In this document: positions 39,879 through 48,496 of the stretch, piece after piece
Layout: the number at the start of each line of letters is the position of its first letter
How positions within the stretch are numbered: position 1 is the first letter of the stretch
Source of the DNA: Nocardia transvalensis NBRC 15921
GTDB lineage: Bacteria; Actinomycetota; Actinomycetes; Mycobacteriales; Mycobacteriaceae
Length of the DNA: 64,000 nt
Assembly: GCF_000308875.1 (NCBI RefSeq)
Contig: NZ_BAGL01000061.1
Location: 1-64,000 of the forward strand
Direction: 5' to 3'
The notes under the pieces: model-generated
What the model was told of the DNA's origin: nothing
The model's database searches: none
Seen by the model: the letters and a program-made list of their open reading frames with translations, nothing else
Program-made: the position numbers and the translations under genes

Positions 39879-41240
39879 GTGCCTTCCCCACCCGTCACCC
39901 CCGCGCGCCGCCTGTCACCGTGGCGCACCGTCCTGTTCGGCGCCCAGCACGTCCTGGTGATGTACACCGGATGCATCGCCGTCCCACTGGTTTTCGGCGC
40001 CGCCCTCGGCCTCGACAAGTCCACCATCGCCACGCTGGTCAATGCCGATCTGCTGGTCGCGGGCGTCATCACGCTCGTCCAGGCGATCGGGGTCAGCAAA
40101 CTGCTCGGCGCCCGGATGCCGGTGGTGGCGGGCGCGTCGTTCACCGCCGTGAATCCGATGATCCTGATCGGGCAGGAGTACGGCCTGTCCGCGGTGTACG
40201 GCGCGATGATCGCCGCCGGGATCTTCGGCCTCCTGGTCGCGGTGCCGTTCTCCCGGTTGCTGCGATTCTTCCCGCCGATCGTGCGCGGCGCGGCGGTGAC
40301 CATGATCGGCCTGTCGCTCATCGGCAACGCGGTCACGATGGTCTTCGGCGACGAGCACCCCGACGGCGGCCGGTTCGCGCTCGCGGTCGGCGTGATCGCC
40401 CTGATCGTGGCGCTGATGCGGTACGGCCGTGGCGTTCTCGCGCAATCGGCCGTCCTCGTCGCGCTGGTCCTGGGGACGGCAATCGCGGCGACGGTGTCGA
40501 TGACGGACTTCGCCGGGGTCGGCTCCGCCGGATGGCTGGGGCTGCCGAATCCCTTCGTCTTCGGCGCGCCCCAGTTCCCGATCGCGGGCATCGCGTCGAC
40601 GTGCCTGGTGATGCTGGTGATCTTCGCGGAATCGACGGCGTATCTGCTGTCGGTGTCCGAGACCACCGGCGAGCCCGCCGACCGGGGGCGGCTGGCGCGC
40701 GGTCTGGCGGCCGACGGCGCCTCGGCTGTCCTGGCGGGGTTCCTGACGTCCTTCCCGGACACCATTTTCGCGCAGAATGTCAGCCTGGTGCGGATCACCG
40801 GCATCGTGAGCCGGGCGGTGACCGCGGTCGCGGGCGGATTCCTCGTGGCGCTCGGGCTGGTGCCGAAGATGGGCGAGGTGGTCGCGAGCCTGCCGGGCCC
40901 GGTCGTCGGCGCGGTCAGCCTGGTCATGTTCGCGACGGTGGCCGGCGTCGGCATCGCCACCATCGCGCAGGCCGACCTCCGCCGCAACGACAACCTGCTG
41001 ATCGTGTCGCTCGCGATGGGTGTGGGGATGGTGCCGATCGTGGCGCCGGAGATCTACGCCGACCTGCCGTCGGCCGCGAAAATCGTTCTCGGCGGGTCGA
41101 TTACGAGTGCGGTGCTGGTGGCGTTCGTCCTCAACCTGCTCTTCAACCACCTCGCGATACCCCGGATCGCGCGAACGACCGACGATCCGAGACCCGCTGC
41201 CCCGCAACCGGGTTCGACTACCGAAGAGGTGCCCGCATGA
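39879..41240 (+). CDS. NCS2 nucleobase permease (uracil/xanthine type)
   Basis: The product is 453 aa with about 12-14 helices, a nucleobase:cation symporter-2. GASFTAVNPMILIGQEYG is the substrate-helix region, and VSLVRITGIVSRAVTAVAGG with TSFPDTIFAQNV corresponds to the TM8-TM10 signature of UraA/PbuX proteins. It imports a nucleobase or an analogue such as barbiturate or cyanurate. GTG 39879 follows CCGGAGG. First gene of a five-gene overlapping operon behind the GntR palindromes. Confidence 0.9.
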   Translation: MPSPPVTPARRLSPWRTVLFGAQHVLVMYTGCIAVPLVFGAALGLDKSTIATLVNADLLVAGVITLVQAIGVSKLLGARMPVVAGASFTAVNPMILIGQEYGLSAVYGAMIAAGIFGLLVAVPFSRLLRFFPPIVRGAAVTMIGLSLIGNAVTMVFGDEHPDGGRFALAVGVIALIVALMRYGRGVLAQSAVLVALVLGTAIAATVSMTDFAGVGSAGWLGLPNPFVFGAPQFPIAGIASTCLVMLVIFAESTAYLLSVSETTGEPADRGRLARGLAADGASAVLAGFLTSFPDTIFAQNVSLVRITGIVSRAVTAVAGGFLVALGLVPKMGEVVASLPGPVVGAVSLVMFATVAGVGIATIAQADLRRNDNLLIVSLAMGVGMVPIVAPEIYADLPSAAKIVLGGSITSAVLVAFVLNLLFNHLAIPRIARTTDDPRPAAPQPGSTTEEVPA

Positions 41241-42295
41241 CCGCCGTATCGCTACTCACCGTGCCCGCGAGCGATCCCGGCGACCTGAGCGCGCTCGATG
41301 TCCTCGACCGGTCCGGGCGCGCGCCCGAGGATCTGATCGCCGTGATCGGCAAGACCGAGGGCAACGGCTGCGTCAACGATTTCAGCCGCACGCTCGCCTC
41401 CGCCGTCTGGGAACCGCGCCTGCCCGCGACGGCCGTCACGGTGTTCTCCGGCGGGACCGAGGGTGTGCTCAGCCCGCACGTCAACCTGTTCGTCCGCGAC
41501 GACCGCCGCCATCCCGGATTCGATCGCGGCCTGGTCGCCGCGGCGGGCCGCACCCGTGTCCTCGATCCGGGCGAGATCGGGCGCGCGGCGCAGGTGGACG
41601 CGGTGGCCGAGACGGTCGCGAAACTGCTCGCCGACCTCGGCGTCCGGGCCGCCGACACGCATCTGGTCGTGGTGAAGTGCCCCCTGCTGACCTCGGACAA
41701 GATCACCGCGATCCGGGCCGCGGGCGGCGTGCCGGTGGCGACCGACACCTACGAGTCCATGGGCCACTCGCGCGCGGCGAGCGCCCTCGGCATCGCGGTG
41801 GCGCTGGAGGAATGCGATCGGCCGCACGCGCTGCGCGCGCTGTCGGGCGAGGCCGGAGTCTCGTCGGCCCGCGCCTCCACCAGTGCGGGCGCGGAACTCG
41901 ACGACTGCCACGTTCTCGTTGTCGCGGAGAGTGATTCGGCCGCCAACCCGCTCCGCGCGGTGCACGGCGAGATGCGCGACGCGCTCGATCTCGCGTCGGT
42001 CACCGCGCTACTGGACCGCGTCCGGGCCGAGAACGGGACGGTCCGCCAGATCTTCGCCAAGGCCGAGGCCGATCCCGCCGGAACCGTGCGCGGCCTGCGG
42101 CACACCATGCTCACCGACTCCGACGTCAATGCCACCCGGCACGCCCGCGCCGCCGTGGGCGGCCTGCTGTCGGCACTCAAAGGCGATGGGGCCGTGTATG
42201 TCTCGGGCGGCGCCGAACATCAGGGGCCACCCGGCGGCGGCAGCGTCACGGTGATCTACGAACTACCCACTCCGGCGAGGAGCGACCGGCCATGA
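41237..42295 (+). CDS. ring-opening amidohydrolase (cyanuric acid amidohydrolase/barbiturase family)
   Basis: The product is 352 aa with the threefold domain layout of the AtzD/TrzD/barbiturase family: three repeats each with a Lys-Ser pair region. Visible marks are IGKTEGNGCVNDFSRTLA (Lys and Ser of unit 1), VFSGGTEGVLSPH, VVKCPLLTSD and YESMGHSRAASALG (unit 2), and IFAKAEAD with YVSGGAEHQGPPGGG (unit 3). The enzyme opens cyanuric acid or barbituric acid. The biuret hydrolase-like gene downstream favours cyanuric acid, giving carboxybiuret and then biuret. ATG 41237 overlaps the permease stop by 4 bp. Confidence 0.88.
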   Translation: MTAVSLLTVPASDPGDLSALDVLDRSGRAPEDLIAVIGKTEGNGCVNDFSRTLASAVWEPRLPATAVTVFSGGTEGVLSPHVNLFVRDDRRHPGFDRGLVAAAGRTRVLDPGEIGRAAQVDAVAETVAKLLADLGVRAADTHLVVVKCPLLTSDKITAIRAAGGVPVATDTYESMGHSRAASALGIAVALEECDRPHALRALSGEAGVSSARASTSAGAELDDCHVLVVAESDSAANPLRAVHGEMRDALDLASVTALLDRVRAENGTVRQIFAKAEADPAGTVRGLRHTMLTDSDVNATRHARAAVGGLLSALKGDGAVYVSGGAEHQGPPGGGSVTVIYELPTPARSDRP

Positions 42296-43602
42296 CCACG
42301 ACCACGCAAGCCGCCGAGAACACTTGGGACATCGAGGAATTCGAGACGACCCCGGTGCCCGCCGACCACCGGCGCCGCCTCCCGTCCGTGGCCGCGGTCT
42401 GGCTGGGCTTCCCGATGGTGCTGACCTGTGCCATCTTCGGCGGGCTCATCGTCTACTCGCTCGGGTTCTGGCGCGGGCTGCTGGCGATCGCGGCGGGGAA
42501 CCTCTGCCTGATGCTGTACGTCGGCACCCTGAGTTATCTGGCCGGGCGGACGGGCGAGAATTTCGCGCTCACCGCCGCACGCACCTTCGGACGCCGGGCG
42601 GCCGCGATACCGTCCGCATTCCTGGCGACCATCGTGATCGGCTGGTTCGCCTTTCAGACCGGTATGGCCGGGGCCATCCTGCACGACAGCCTCGGCTGGC
42701 CGGAGAAGGCGACCACGCTGGCGGCCGGGCTGGCGTTCGTCGCGTTGACGCTGCTCGGGATCCGGGCGCTGTCGGTGATCGGCATGATCGCCGCGCCGGT
42801 GTACATCGTTCTCGGCGCGATCGCCGTCTACCTTGCCGCACAGGACGGTTCGACCTCGCCCCTCTCGTACCACGGCGAGGCCGGTAGCGCCGCACTGAGT
42901 TTCGGCGCCGCGGTGACGCTGGTGATCGCCTCGTTCATCGACTCCGGCACCATGACGGCCGATTTCACCCGATGGTCGCGCAACGGCCGCGAGGGCTTCC
43001 TGGCCGCGATGTCCGCGTTCCCCGTGGGCAATTCGATCGCCCTGCTGATCGGCGGGCTGGTCGTCGCGTTCGGCGGCGCGACCGATCCCGGCGCCGACGG
43101 CGGCAACTTCCTCGGCCTGCTGATCGATCACGGCGGGGTGCTGGTGCCGCTGGCGGTGGCGTTCGTCTTCATCAATCTGGGGTCGGTGTGCGCGCACTGC
43201 CTGTACAACGGCGCGGTCGGCTGGAGCCAGCTCACCGCCGGCCGGATGCGCGCGCTGACCCTGATCCTGGGCGCCGCCGGGGTGGTGCTCGCGGTGGCCG
43301 GGATCTGGACCTACTTCGAGCAGTGGCTGAATCTGCTCGGCGTGATCGTCCCGCCCATCGGCGCGGTCGTGATCGTCGACCAGGTGATCCTGCCGCGCAC
43401 TCGGCTGCGCTCCTCCCCCGCCGCCGGCTCCGTGCGCTGGCAGCCCTTCGCCGGGTGGGCCGGCGGAGCCGCCGCCGCACTGCTCACCCATCGGCTCGCG
43501 CCGTGGCTGTCCGATGCCGTGGTCGGCTTCGTCACCGCGGCGCTGATCGTCACCGCCGCCTCCGTCCTGACCGCACGAGACCAGAAGGATTGCCCCGCAT
43601 GA
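42292..43602 (+). CDS. NCS1 permease (cytosine permease CodB type)
   Basis: The product is 436 aa with about 12 helices. The N-terminal LGFPMVLTCAIFGGLIVYSLGFW and the middle ASFIDSGTMTADFTRWSRNG (conserved DFTR motif) are typical of CodB-like NCS1 transporters, which import cytosine and related rings with sodium or proton. Together with the NCS2 permease it gives the operon two importers. ATG 42292 overlaps the preceding stop by 4 bp (ATGA). Confidence 0.9.
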   Translation: MTTTTQAAENTWDIEEFETTPVPADHRRRLPSVAAVWLGFPMVLTCAIFGGLIVYSLGFWRGLLAIAAGNLCLMLYVGTLSYLAGRTGENFALTAARTFGRRAAAIPSAFLATIVIGWFAFQTGMAGAILHDSLGWPEKATTLAAGLAFVALTLLGIRALSVIGMIAAPVYIVLGAIAVYLAAQDGSTSPLSYHGEAGSAALSFGAAVTLVIASFIDSGTMTADFTRWSRNGREGFLAAMSAFPVGNSIALLIGGLVVAFGGATDPGADGGNFLGLLIDHGGVLVPLAVAFVFINLGSVCAHCLYNGAVGWSQLTAGRMRALTLILGAAGVVLAVAGIWTYFEQWLNLLGVIVPPIGAVVIVDQVILPRTRLRSSPAAGSVRWQPFAGWAGGAAAALLTHRLAPWLSDAVVGFVTAALIVTAASVLTARDQKDCPA

Positions 43603-44303
43603 CCTTTCCGCCGCTCACCGCCGCCACCCCGTACGCCTGGCCCTACGACGGCGAGATCGATCCCGCCCGCACCGGGCTGCTGCTCATCGACTGGCAGACC
43701 GACTTCTGCGGATCCGGCGGCTATGTCGATCGGATGGGCTACGACCTCTCCCTCACCCGCGCCGGGCTCGAACCCACGGCCCGCGTCCTCGCCGCCGCGC
43801 GCGATCTCGGAATGACCGTCGTGCACACCCGCGAGGGACACCGCCCGGATCTCAGCGATCTGCCCGCCAACAAGCGCTGGCGGTCGGCGCGCGCGGGCGC
43901 CGAGATCGGCAGCACCGGACCGTGCGGGCGGATCCTGGTCCGGGGCGAACCAGGCTGGGAGATCGTGCCCGAGGTCGCGCCGCTGCCGGGCGAACCCGTG
44001 ATAGACAAACCCGGCAAGGGCGCGTTCTACGCGACCGACCTCGATCTGGTGCTGCGCACGAGAGGTGTGACGCACCTGATCATCACCGGTATCACCACCG
44101 ACGTCTGCGTCCATACGACCATGCGCGAGGCCAACGATCGCGGATACGAATGCCTGGTGCTGTCGGACTGCACGGGCGCGACCGAACGGCGGCACCACGA
44201 GGCGGCGCTCAGCATGATCAGCATGCAGGGCGGGATCTTCGGCGCCGTCGCGGCCTCCGCGGACCTGCTCGCCGTCCTCGGCGCGACGCCCGCCGCCGTA
44301 TGA
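43599..44303 (+). CDS. biuH: biuret amidohydrolase-like cysteine hydrolase (isochorismatase family)
   Basis: The product is 234 aa. The catalytic triad of the isochorismatase-like fold is visible: Asp in LLIDWQTDFCGSGGYVDRMG, Lys in DKPGKGAFYATDL and Cys in ITGITTDVCVHTTMREANDRG. THREGHRPDLSDLPANKRW and GPCGRILVRGEPGWEIVPE match the Rhizobium BiuH pattern very closely as I recall it. BiuH converts biuret to allophanate and ammonia. No allophanate hydrolase gene is in the window, so the last step is elsewhere. ATG 43599 overlaps the previous stop by 4 bp. Reaction is inferred by similarity. Confidence 0.82.
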   Translation: MTFPPLTAATPYAWPYDGEIDPARTGLLLIDWQTDFCGSGGYVDRMGYDLSLTRAGLEPTARVLAAARDLGMTVVHTREGHRPDLSDLPANKRWRSARAGAEIGSTGPCGRILVRGEPGWEIVPEVAPLPGEPVIDKPGKGAFYATDLDLVLRTRGVTHLIITGITTDVCVHTTMREANDRGYECLVLSDCTGATERRHHEAALSMISMQGGIFGAVAASADLLAVLGATPAAV

Positions 44304-44956
44304 GGGTGGTGCTGATCCACGGCGCCGCGACCGATTCACGCGTGTGGTCGGCGACGGCCGCCGCACTGCGCGGGACGGCCGAGGTGCTGTGCCCGGACCG
44401 GCCGCAATCCGGCGACATGGATACCGAGATCGCGTTCCTGGCGCCGCTGTGCGCGGGGGCGTTCGTCGCGGGTGTGAGCGGTGGTGCGACGCTCGGGCTC
44501 GAACTGGCCGCGCGCGGTGTGCCCCTCGCCGGTGCGCTCCTGCACGAACCGGCCGCCGGGTCGCTGGCGCCCGGACTGCTCGACCATGTCGCCGCCGCGC
44601 TCGCGTCCGAGGGTGTCGAGGGATTCGGGCGTGCGCTCTACGGGCCGTTGTGGCGCCCGGACCGGACGGAGGCTTCGGTGGCGACGGTGCGTGCGGAGTT
44701 CGCGATGTTCCGGGGGTTCGAACCGGCACCGCTGGGCACCGCCCATAGCGTTACCTTGACCGTCGGGGCGAATTCCCCTCGCCCACGCCATGATTCGGTC
44801 CGGGCACTGGCCGAACACCTGGGTGCCGGGGTTCGCATCCTGCCCGGCGTCGGGCACGCGGCGCACCTCGAATCCGGCGAGACGCTGGCCGGGGTCATCG
44901 ACACGATGGTCGACGACCTCACTGCGGCTTCACCGGGGCGTCACCCACTCGGGTAA
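44300..44956 (+). CDS. small alpha/beta hydrolase
   Basis: The product is 218 aa. It has RVVLIHGAATDSRVW (oxyanion HG), a nucleophile elbow AGVSGGATLG and the catalytic His in LPGVGHAAHLE. It is shorter than typical alpha/beta hydrolases and lacks much of a cap domain. It is the last gene of the operon and overlaps the biuret hydrolase gene by 4 bp, so it may act on a downstream amide or ester intermediate. That role is a guess from position. Confidence 0.82.
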   Translation: MRVVLIHGAATDSRVWSATAAALRGTAEVLCPDRPQSGDMDTEIAFLAPLCAGAFVAGVSGGATLGLELAARGVPLAGALLHEPAAGSLAPGLLDHVAAALASEGVEGFGRALYGPLWRPDRTEASVATVRAEFAMFRGFEPAPLGTAHSVTLTVGANSPRPRHDSVRALAEHLGAGVRILPGVGHAAHLESGETLAGVIDTMVDDLTAASPGRHPLG

Positions 44957-45013
44957 CCGCCGACTCGCCCGCCGCTGTTCGGCACCTTGCGTTGTAGGCC
45001 GCCGGGGTCCATG

Positions 45014-45041
45014 CTTGAATATAAGTACAAACTTATTCAAG
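45014..45041 (+). promoter_or_regulatory. ArsR-type operator palindrome
   Basis: CTTGAATA and TATTCAAG are perfect inverted arms 12 nt apart, overlapping the only AT-rich stretch here and ending at the ribosome site (AAGGAGG) of the SRPBCC gene. It is placed for autorepression by the ArsR protein of the same operon. Confidence 0.6.
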
Positions 45042-45050
45042 GAGGTTGTG

Positions 45051-45704
45051 ATGCCCCTACTGTCCGATCCTGTCGAGGTCGCCGGGCTGGTCGCCCGGGA
45101 GATCCGCACCGGTTCCCGGGACGGCGCGCCGACGAAGATCGCCGTCGCGCGGCGCACGTACGCCACCGACCGGGACGATCTGTGGAACGCCCTGACCGAT
45201 GGCGAGCGGATTCCGCGCTGGTTCCTGCCGGTCAGCGGGGATCTCCGGGTCGGTGGCCGGTATCAGCTGGAGGGCAATGCCAACGGCGTCGTCGAGCGGT
45301 GCGAGGCGCCGGAGCGGTTCGCCGTCACCTGGGAGATGGGGCCGCAGGTGTCGTGGGTGGAGGTCGTGCTCACGCCCGACGGCGAGGGCACCCGGCTGGA
45401 GTTGATCCACGAGGCGCACGTCGATCCGGATCTGTGGACGCAGTACGGGCCGGGTGCGGTGGGCATCGGATGGGATCTCGTGCTCATGAGCCTGGGGTTG
45501 CACCTGGCGAGCGGGGAGGCGGTCGATCCGGACGAGGGCCTCGCGTTCCCGACCACTCCCGAGGGCACGGAATTCGTCCGGGCCGCCGCGGGCGGATGGG
45601 CCGAGGCGGCGGCCGGCGACGGCGACGACCCCGCCGCGGCCCGCGCGGCCGCCGATCGGGTGACGGAGTTCTACACGGTCGAGCCCGAGGGCTCGGATTC
45701 TTGA
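45051..45704 (+). CDS. SRPBCC (AHSA1-like) domain protein
   Basis: The product is 217 aa. The core (about 30-150) has YATDRDDLWNALTDGERIPRW, GGRYQLEGNANGVVERC and RLELIHEAH, the pattern of AHSA1/activator of Hsp90-like SRPBCC proteins that hold small hydrophobic ligands. A C-terminal helical tail follows. AAGGAGG precedes the ATG by seven bases. The coupled ArsR gene makes the common AHSA1-ArsR pair, often involved in stress or xenobiotic response. Confidence 0.87.
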   Translation: MPLLSDPVEVAGLVAREIRTGSRDGAPTKIAVARRTYATDRDDLWNALTDGERIPRWFLPVSGDLRVGGRYQLEGNANGVVERCEAPERFAVTWEMGPQVSWVEVVLTPDGEGTRLELIHEAHVDPDLWTQYGPGAVGIGWDLVLMSLGLHLASGEAVDPDEGLAFPTTPEGTEFVRAAAGGWAEAAAGDGDDPAAARAAADRVTEFYTVEPEGSDS

Positions 45705-46114
45705 CGTCTCCGTCGCCGGAGCAGATCTTCGACGCGCTCGGCGACCCGGTCCGCCGCTCCATCCTGGAAATGCTCGCCACGGCCGGTGAGCGGCCCGCCG
45801 GCGAGATCGTCGCCGCTGTGCAGCGGCAGACGAAGATCTCCCAGCCCGGCGTCTCCCAGCACCTCAGGGTGCTGCGCGACGCCGGGCTGGTCACCGTCCG
45901 CGCGGAGGGTACCCGCCGGTTCTACGCCCTCGATCAAGAAGGCGTGGACGCGGCGCAAGCGTGGCTGGCCCGATTGGCTCATCCGATCGAGCAGTTCGAG
46001 CAGCCGATGGATGCGCTCGCCACCGAGGTCGCGCGCGGCAAACGCGCCCGCAAGGCCGCCGGGCCCGGCCATTCGGCCGAGCAGGCGGCGGACAGGCACA
46101 CCCGGCCCGCCTGA
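45701..46114 (+). CDS. ArsR-family HTH regulator
   Basis: The product is 137 aa. The winged helix reads IFDALGDPVRRSILEMLATAGE, then SQPGVSQHLRVLRDAGLVTVRAEG (recognition helix and wing). No ArsR-type metal-binding Cys motif is present, so this is the SdpR/non-metal type. The TTG at 45701 overlaps the SRPBCC stop by 4 bp. It probably represses its own operon via the palindrome at 45014-45041. The C-terminal tail is basic. Confidence 0.87.
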   Translation: MTSPSPEQIFDALGDPVRRSILEMLATAGERPAGEIVAAVQRQTKISQPGVSQHLRVLRDAGLVTVRAEGTRRFYALDQEGVDAAQAWLARLAHPIEQFEQPMDALATEVARGKRARKAAGPGHSAEQAADRHTRPA

Positions 46115-46289
46115 CTTGCGGGCCCACCGGGTGTGTGCCGAGTCGGTTGTGTGGTCTCCCCAGCGCGTCCGCGGGCGGTGGTGAGGTCTCCGGAACTTGC
46201 GCGCGGAGCGACTCTCGCGAAAACACCGGCCCTACTGTGTCATTCGTCGCGGCACAGCACATATCCGAAGTGACACAGGAAGTTCCGGT

Positions 46290-46912
46290 ATGAACAGAAG
46301 AACAGGCCGCAGAGTCCTCGCCGTCGCCGCCCTCGCCGGCTCCGCCACCCTGACCTCGCTCGTCGGCGCCACCGCCGCCACCGCGGACACCCCGCTGGCG
46401 GTGGTCGCCGACAGCGGCAGCAGCTCGGGCAGCGCCAAGGCCCCCGGCTCCGGCGAGAAGCAGACCGGCGCGGAAACCCCCCTCGCCTCGATCGCGAACA
46501 GCGGCAGCGCAGGCAGCTCCGGCTCCGGCGAGAAGAAAACCAGCGCCGAAACCCCCCTCGCCACCATCACCAACAGCGGCAGCGCAGGCAGCTCCGGCTC
46601 CGGCGAGAAAAAGACCAGCGCCGAAACACCTCTTGCCGACATCGCCAGCAGCGGCAGCGCGGGGATTCGGGCTCCGGCGAGAAGAAGACCGGGGCGGAGA
46701 CGCCCCTCGCCACCATCGCCAACAGTGGTAGTGCGGGGAGTTCGGGGTCCGGGGACAAGAAGGCCGGGGCGGAGGTGCCGCTCGGGGCGGTGGCCGACAG
46801 CGGCAGCAGTTCAGGGAGCGCCAAGGCGCCCGGCTCGAGTGAGAAGAAGACCGGTGGGGCGCCGTCGGATTGGGTGCAGCAGATCCTCGACCAAGTGCAG
46901 AACCTGCTCTGA
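46290..46912 (+). pseudogene. secreted Ser/Gly-rich repeat protein, frameshifted
   Basis: The protein starts MNRRTGRRVLAVAALAG with a signal peptide ending near GATAATA. Then come about five 25-aa repeats of the form EKKTxAETPLAxIANSGSAG. At 46660-46664 the frame breaks: four G residues stand where five would keep the frame, and the +2 frame then continues the same repeats to a well-formed end (PSDWVQQILDQVQNLL, stop at 46910-46912). Without the correction the frame runs on through unrelated DNA to 47144. Either a recent inactivation, slippage at a poly-G tract, or a sequencing error. Function unknown; likely surface-exposed or secreted. Confidence 0.75.
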
Positions 46913-46981
46913 CACAGCGGGTTTCGCCGGTTCCCGTGCGGGCGTCCCCTGCGGCCGCACGGGAACCGTCCCGCCCGGCAC

Positions 46982-47109
46982 GGGCAGAAGTCAGTGGTGC
47001 ACGGGGAGAAGTCAGCGGCGCACGGGCAGAAGTCAGCGGCGCACGGGCAGAAGTCAGCGGCGCACAAGCCGGGGATCAGTAGCACAAGGGGCGGGGATCA
47101 GTGGCGCAC
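46982..47109. repeat. 21-bp tandem repeats between the repeat protein and pspM
   Basis: Four 21-bp units (GGGCAGAAGTCAGCGGCGCAC; the first two carry one to three changes) run from 46982 to 47065, followed by two degenerate units with GGGATCAGTxGC to 47109. They lie between the stop of the frameshifted gene and the pspM stop. Confidence 0.85.
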
Positions 47110-47118
47110 CGGCCGGGA

Positions 47119-48471
47119 TCAGCGGCTGTCGGCGAGGTCCGTGAGGGCTTGGGCCCAGCCGTCGAGGCGGTCGGCGGCGTCGCGGAGGTCTTCCATGGCC
47201 CAGCCGAGATCGTCGGGGAGGGCGGGGCTTTCGGGGACGGCGAGGACGTGGGTGGCGGAGGCTACGAGGTCCTCGTAGTCGGTGACACCGGATTCGAGGC
47301 GGGACACCGCGGCGCGGACCTGGTCGGCGAGGCCGGGGACGGCGACGGACCGAACCTGGTTCACCAGCCCGGCGGCCTTCTCCATGGCGGCCACGTCGGC
47401 GGCCAGGGCGTGCAGGGCCGCCGCGCCGGATCCGGCGGTTTCGAGGGTGTCCGCCAGCTCCTCCTCGGGGAGGCGGCGACCGTTCGCGATCTGCCGCCCG
47501 ACGACGTACAGGGCACGTTCGGCACGGACCAGTCTGGCGATCGGCTCGCGGGCCGCGGAGCGTATCGGGGGCAGCTTGCGAGGCACGAACGTGGCCGCGG
47601 GCAACGGGTTCCGCCGCAGTTCGAGGTAGCGCCGAGTCGTGACGGCCGCACCGGTCACCAGTGCCGCGGCGCCACTGCCGACCACGATGACGGCCCAGGC
47701 CGGAGCCGACACGACCACCAGCCCGGCGGTCCCCAGTGCCGTCAGCCCGGACGCGGCACTCAGCCGCAGGCTCCGCCGCCGTACCCGCCGACGCCGGCGC
47801 ATCTCCCGCTCCCGCGGGTCGGCCCACTTCCGCACCGCGTGCAACGCATGCTCCCCGGCCTCCCGCAACGTATCCGGCAGCCGCCGAGCCTGATCGATCT
47901 GCTCGCCCTGAACCCCCGACTGCGCCAACACCTCTCGCACGAATCCCCCACCCGAGCCACGCGCCTCCCGAGACCGCCCATCACGAGACTCCCGCGCCTC
48001 CGGGGACCGCCCATGACGGGACTCCCGCGCCTCCCGGGACCGCCCACCACGGGCATCGCGCGTCTCCCAGTACTGCTCACCACGGGACTCCCGCGCCTCC
48101 TGGGACCGCTCGCCACGGGACTCTGCCGCACCGGCGGAACGGCCCGATCGAGGCATCGACACGGGCCCATCGGCCTCCCCGGGCACCCAGCCGAAACGGC
48201 GGTCGGCAGCCGCCGGATGCTCCTGCGGACCGGTGGGGGCCTGGCGCACAACGGCTTCGGGGGCGGTGCACGCGCTCGGAGCCACGGCGGGCGGTGCTGC
48301 GGGCCGAGCCCTGTCGTCGTCCGCGTCGCGCCGGAATACGGAGGGGAACAACGACTTCCGGCTGGGTGCCGGGACGGTCCCGGCGGGCGGGGCGGAGCTG
48401 GGCTCGCGGGTGCGGCGGATTCGGGCGCGGCCGACCGCGGGCTCGTTGCGGGCCCGCGATCCGGCCATCAC
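47119..48471 (-). CDS. pspM: PspM-like phage-shock membrane protein (Rv2743c-like)
   Basis: The product is 450 aa. The N-terminal 190 residues are low complexity, with six or seven copies of an ESRxGRSxEAR-type 11-12 residue motif. Then come a basic helix (REREMRRRRRVRRRSLRL), a hairpin of two membrane helices (about 235-280, LGTAGLVVVSAPAWAVIVVG), and a helical C-terminal domain. Position beside pspA and clgR is that of Rv2743c/PspM, the integral membrane partner of PspA in mycobacteria. The N-terminal extension is unusual. GTG 48471 or ATG 48468 are both possible starts. The PspN gene of M. tuberculosis is not seen downstream. Confidence 0.8.
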   Translation of the reverse strand: MMAGSRARNEPAVGRARIRRTREPSSAPPAGTVPAPSRKSLFPSVFRRDADDDRARPAAPPAVAPSACTAPEAVVRQAPTGPQEHPAAADRRFGWVPGEADGPVSMPRSGRSAGAAESRGERSQEARESRGEQYWETRDARGGRSREARESRHGRSPEARESRDGRSREARGSGGGFVREVLAQSGVQGEQIDQARRLPDTLREAGEHALHAVRKWADPREREMRRRRRVRRRSLRLSAASGLTALGTAGLVVVSAPAWAVIVVGSGAAALVTGAAVTTRRYLELRRNPLPAATFVPRKLPPIRSAAREPIARLVRAERALYVVGRQIANGRRLPEEELADTLETAGSGAAALHALAADVAAMEKAAGLVNQVRSVAVPGLADQVRAAVSRLESGVTDYEDLVASATHVLAVPESPALPDDLGWAMEDLRDAADRLDGWAQALTDLADSR

Positions 48472-48496
48472 CTCGTACCTTTCCAGCGAGCGAGCG

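Noticed and set aside
41237..42295. Dedicated cyanuric acid specificity of the ring-opening enzyme
   Set aside because: Barbiturase and cyanuric acid hydrolase share all visible motifs; specificity cannot be decided from the sequence alone, so both are kept in the annotation.
46961..47110. CRISPR array
   Set aside because: The 21-bp units are contiguous with no spacers, and no cas gene is nearby.
46913..47144. C-terminal run-on of the broken repeat protein
   Set aside because: The frame continues only because of the one-base shift; the residues are Arg/Gly repeats from the 21-bp DNA units and the proper end of the protein lies in the other frame at 46912.
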